Positions 5,081-5,824 of a stretch of DNA of 5,824 nucleotides are shown piece by piece; the stretch's first letter is position 1, and each line of letters starts with the position of its first letter. The notes under the pieces are model-generated. The model saw only the letters and a program-made list of their open reading frames with translations. It made no database searches and was not told the DNA's origin. The position numbers and the translations under genes are program-made. This DNA is from Eubacterium sp. GTDB lineage: Bacteria > Bacillota > Clostridia > Lachnospirales > CAG-274. Where the stretch lies: positions 1 through 5,824 of the forward strand of contig JAJBVU010000284.1 in the NCBI GenBank assembly GCA_020859645.1. The letters are read 5' to 3'.

Positions 5081-5209
5081 ATGGCTTGTCAGAAAAGATT
5101 TTGCCTGAAATCAGGGGTTTTTGACTGTGACAATGTTTTCAGCGAGGGGGCACCATCAAAAATTCGTAAAGTACGACAGTTTTTTTGTTATTTCCTATTA
5201 ATATACTAA
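5081..5209 (+). CDS. Possible 42-aa cysteine-containing ORF
   Basis: ATG at 5081 is preceded by AGAGGAG about 8 bases upstream, a fair ribosome binding site. The frame runs MACQKRFCLKSGVFDCDNVF, then SEGAPSKIRKVRQ, and ends in a hydrophobic tail FFCYFLLIY before TAA. It has four cysteines. I do not recognise it and no clear promoter is visible. The C-terminal end merges into AT-rich sequence leading to the hairpin at 5208-5254, so this may be a broken gene or chance. It is divergent from the minus-strand unit starting at 4941. Confidence 0.3.
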   Translation: MACQKRFCLKSGVFDCDNVFSEGAPSKIRKVRQFFCYFLLIY

Positions 5210-5254
5210 GGTTACCTATAAAAGTATATCAAGAATACTTTTATAAGTAACCTT
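5208..5254. repeat. 47-nt near-perfect inverted repeat (20-bp stem, 7-base loop)
   Basis: 5208-5227 pairs with 5235-5254 across 20 positions. The single exception, 5216 against 5246, is C/A on the plus strand but G-U in minus-strand RNA. No T-run follows on either side, so it is not an obvious Rho-independent terminator, although it lies beyond the 3' end of the minus-strand gene at 5456. It could be a transcript-end or stability hairpin, a protein-binding palindrome or a tiny non-autonomous element. Its inner AAGTAT/ATACTT core is also found in the palindrome at 41-68. Confidence 0.6.
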
Positions 5255-5455
5255 CACAAAATCATCCCCTACCTACTCCTTAAAAAAAATCAAAGCTCCA
5301 ACAAAAAAACTCTTCTTGTCGAAACAGAAAACTTTTACAAGTTTATTATTCGCTCAAAAGTTGGAATTATGCGAAGCCAAGACGATTAATATTAGATGTA
5401 ATGGAGCGAAAATCTTATAGCCCCTTATTAGTTAAATCTATTCTATATTGATTTG
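5255..5455. other. Non-coding AT-rich spacer
   Basis: I see no credible gene here in any frame. It holds one small hairpin-like pair (AAACTT, 4-base loop, AAGTTT, near 5328-5343), stretches of A, and no clear promoter or terminator. It is the 3' flank of the minus-strand gene ending at 5456. Confidence 0.5.
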
Positions 5456-5824
5456 TTATTTTTTTGCAGTATATAATTTATTAAAGACCAGCCGCTTTGT
5501 ACGGCAGTTTTTATTATAAGCAAGCAGCAGTGCTTCAGCAAATCCTGCCGCACCGCTTCTTCGTTCTTTTGCATTACGAGAGATTTCTTTAACAGATACA
5601 CGTCCGACTTTTTCTTTAAAAATGTCATCATTTAGCTCTTCTCCAAAGGCAACCACAAGTTGTGCTACACCATTCATCATATTACTGCTGAATGACTTAA
5701 GTTCTCCTTCCCACGTTCCTGCAATAAGCCGCAAAACACGATTAAGTATTTGGCAGCCGTATTTATCATATATTTTTTCAAGTGTTGCAACAGCACAGAT
5801 CCCATTCGGTGTTTGAGTAGGAAC
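5456..5824 (-). CDS. 3' end of a gene continuing past the right edge; possible ParB-like/DUF6551-type element protein
   Basis: The frame is open from the window edge to TAA at 5456-5458, giving the last 122 residues of a longer protein. The TTG at 5734 is internal and should not be taken as the start. The visible part is helical, without membrane segments: TPNGICAVATLEKIYDKYG, VLRLIAGTWEGELKSFSS, NGVAQLVVAFGEELND, then GRVSVKEISRNAKERRSG, FAEALLLAYNKN and a basic end. The alternation of a W-x-G-x-x-x-S-F-S segment, a helix with gly-val-ala, and a final helix with YN-x(n)-K resembles the C-terminal part of ParB-like nuclease-domain proteins (DUF6551-type) of phages and integrative elements. 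That is from memory and tentative, because the diagnostic N-terminal domain is outside the window. Confidence 0.7.
   Translation of the reverse strand, partial: VPTQTPNGICAVATLEKIYDKYGCQILNRVLRLIAGTWEGELKSFSSNMMNGVAQLVVAFGEELNDDIFKEKVGRVSVKEISRNAKERRSGAAGFAEALLLAYNKNCRTKRLVFNKLYTAKK

Noticed and set aside
5443..5631. Minus-strand 62-aa ORF overlapping the edge gene in another frame
   Set aside because: It is out of frame with the longer open reading frame that continues to the window edge, and it has low-complexity composition.
1..5824. CRISPR array, tRNA or rRNA
   Set aside because: No regularly spaced direct repeats with unique spacers, no cloverleaf with a TTC loop and acceptor pairing, and no rRNA-like sequence were seen by eye.
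1..5824. A full integrative element with attachment sites
   Set aside because: No matching direct repeats were recognised at the edges, and no tyrosine integrase, relaxase or transfer genes are inside the window; the mobile context is inferred from gene types only.

Overview
The window is AT-rich, with strong AGGAGG-type ribosome binding sites, hairpin-plus-T-run terminators and several GTG/TTG starts. This points to a low-GC Firmicute, most likely a gut-type Clostridium or Ruminococcus relative (inference from style, not from a marker gene). There is no rRNA, tRNA or core metabolic gene. The content is a serine recombinase, small orphan proteins, an interrupted gene, an ATPase-nuclease and the tail of a probable element-borne protein. 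It reads as an accessory or mobile region such as a degraded integrative element or prophage island.

Layout, left to right. At 41-72 a 28-bp palindrome is followed by a T-run and would end a plus-strand transcript entering from the left. A small serine recombinase (minus strand) starts best at 679. Behind it, at 777-867, two back-to-back minus-strand terminators insulate it from a small minus-strand operon. That operon encodes an 89-aa protein whose start is uncertain, then a 119-aa cysteine-rich protein. From 1633 on the plus strand runs a gene with a hydrophilic N-terminal part, 27-residue tandem repeats, and a C-terminal domain resembling the winged-helix tail of D5-like phage/plasmid primase-helicases. 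It is broken by a 120-bp in-frame insertion that carries a stop codon. Removing the insertion restores the third repeat. Next is a small plus-strand protein (about 75 aa, probably starting at a CTG) with its own promoter and a strong terminator. It is followed by a dense block of hairpins at 3031-3130.

The largest gene (minus strand, 3135-4799) encodes an AAA-ATPase-like plus PD-(D/E)XK nuclease protein. A 39-aa micro-ORF precedes it, and both lie behind a good promoter with an extended -10 box. From 4942 to 5455 there is only a doubtful 42-aa plus-strand ORF and a 47-nt near-perfect hairpin. The right edge holds the 3' end of a minus-strand gene that continues outside the window.

No complete defence or transposition system can be proven here. 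The most notable items are the in-frame insertion into a repeat-bearing gene, the micro-ORF/ATPase-nuclease unit, the structured block at 3031-3130, and the palindromes beside the recombinase and at 5208-5254.
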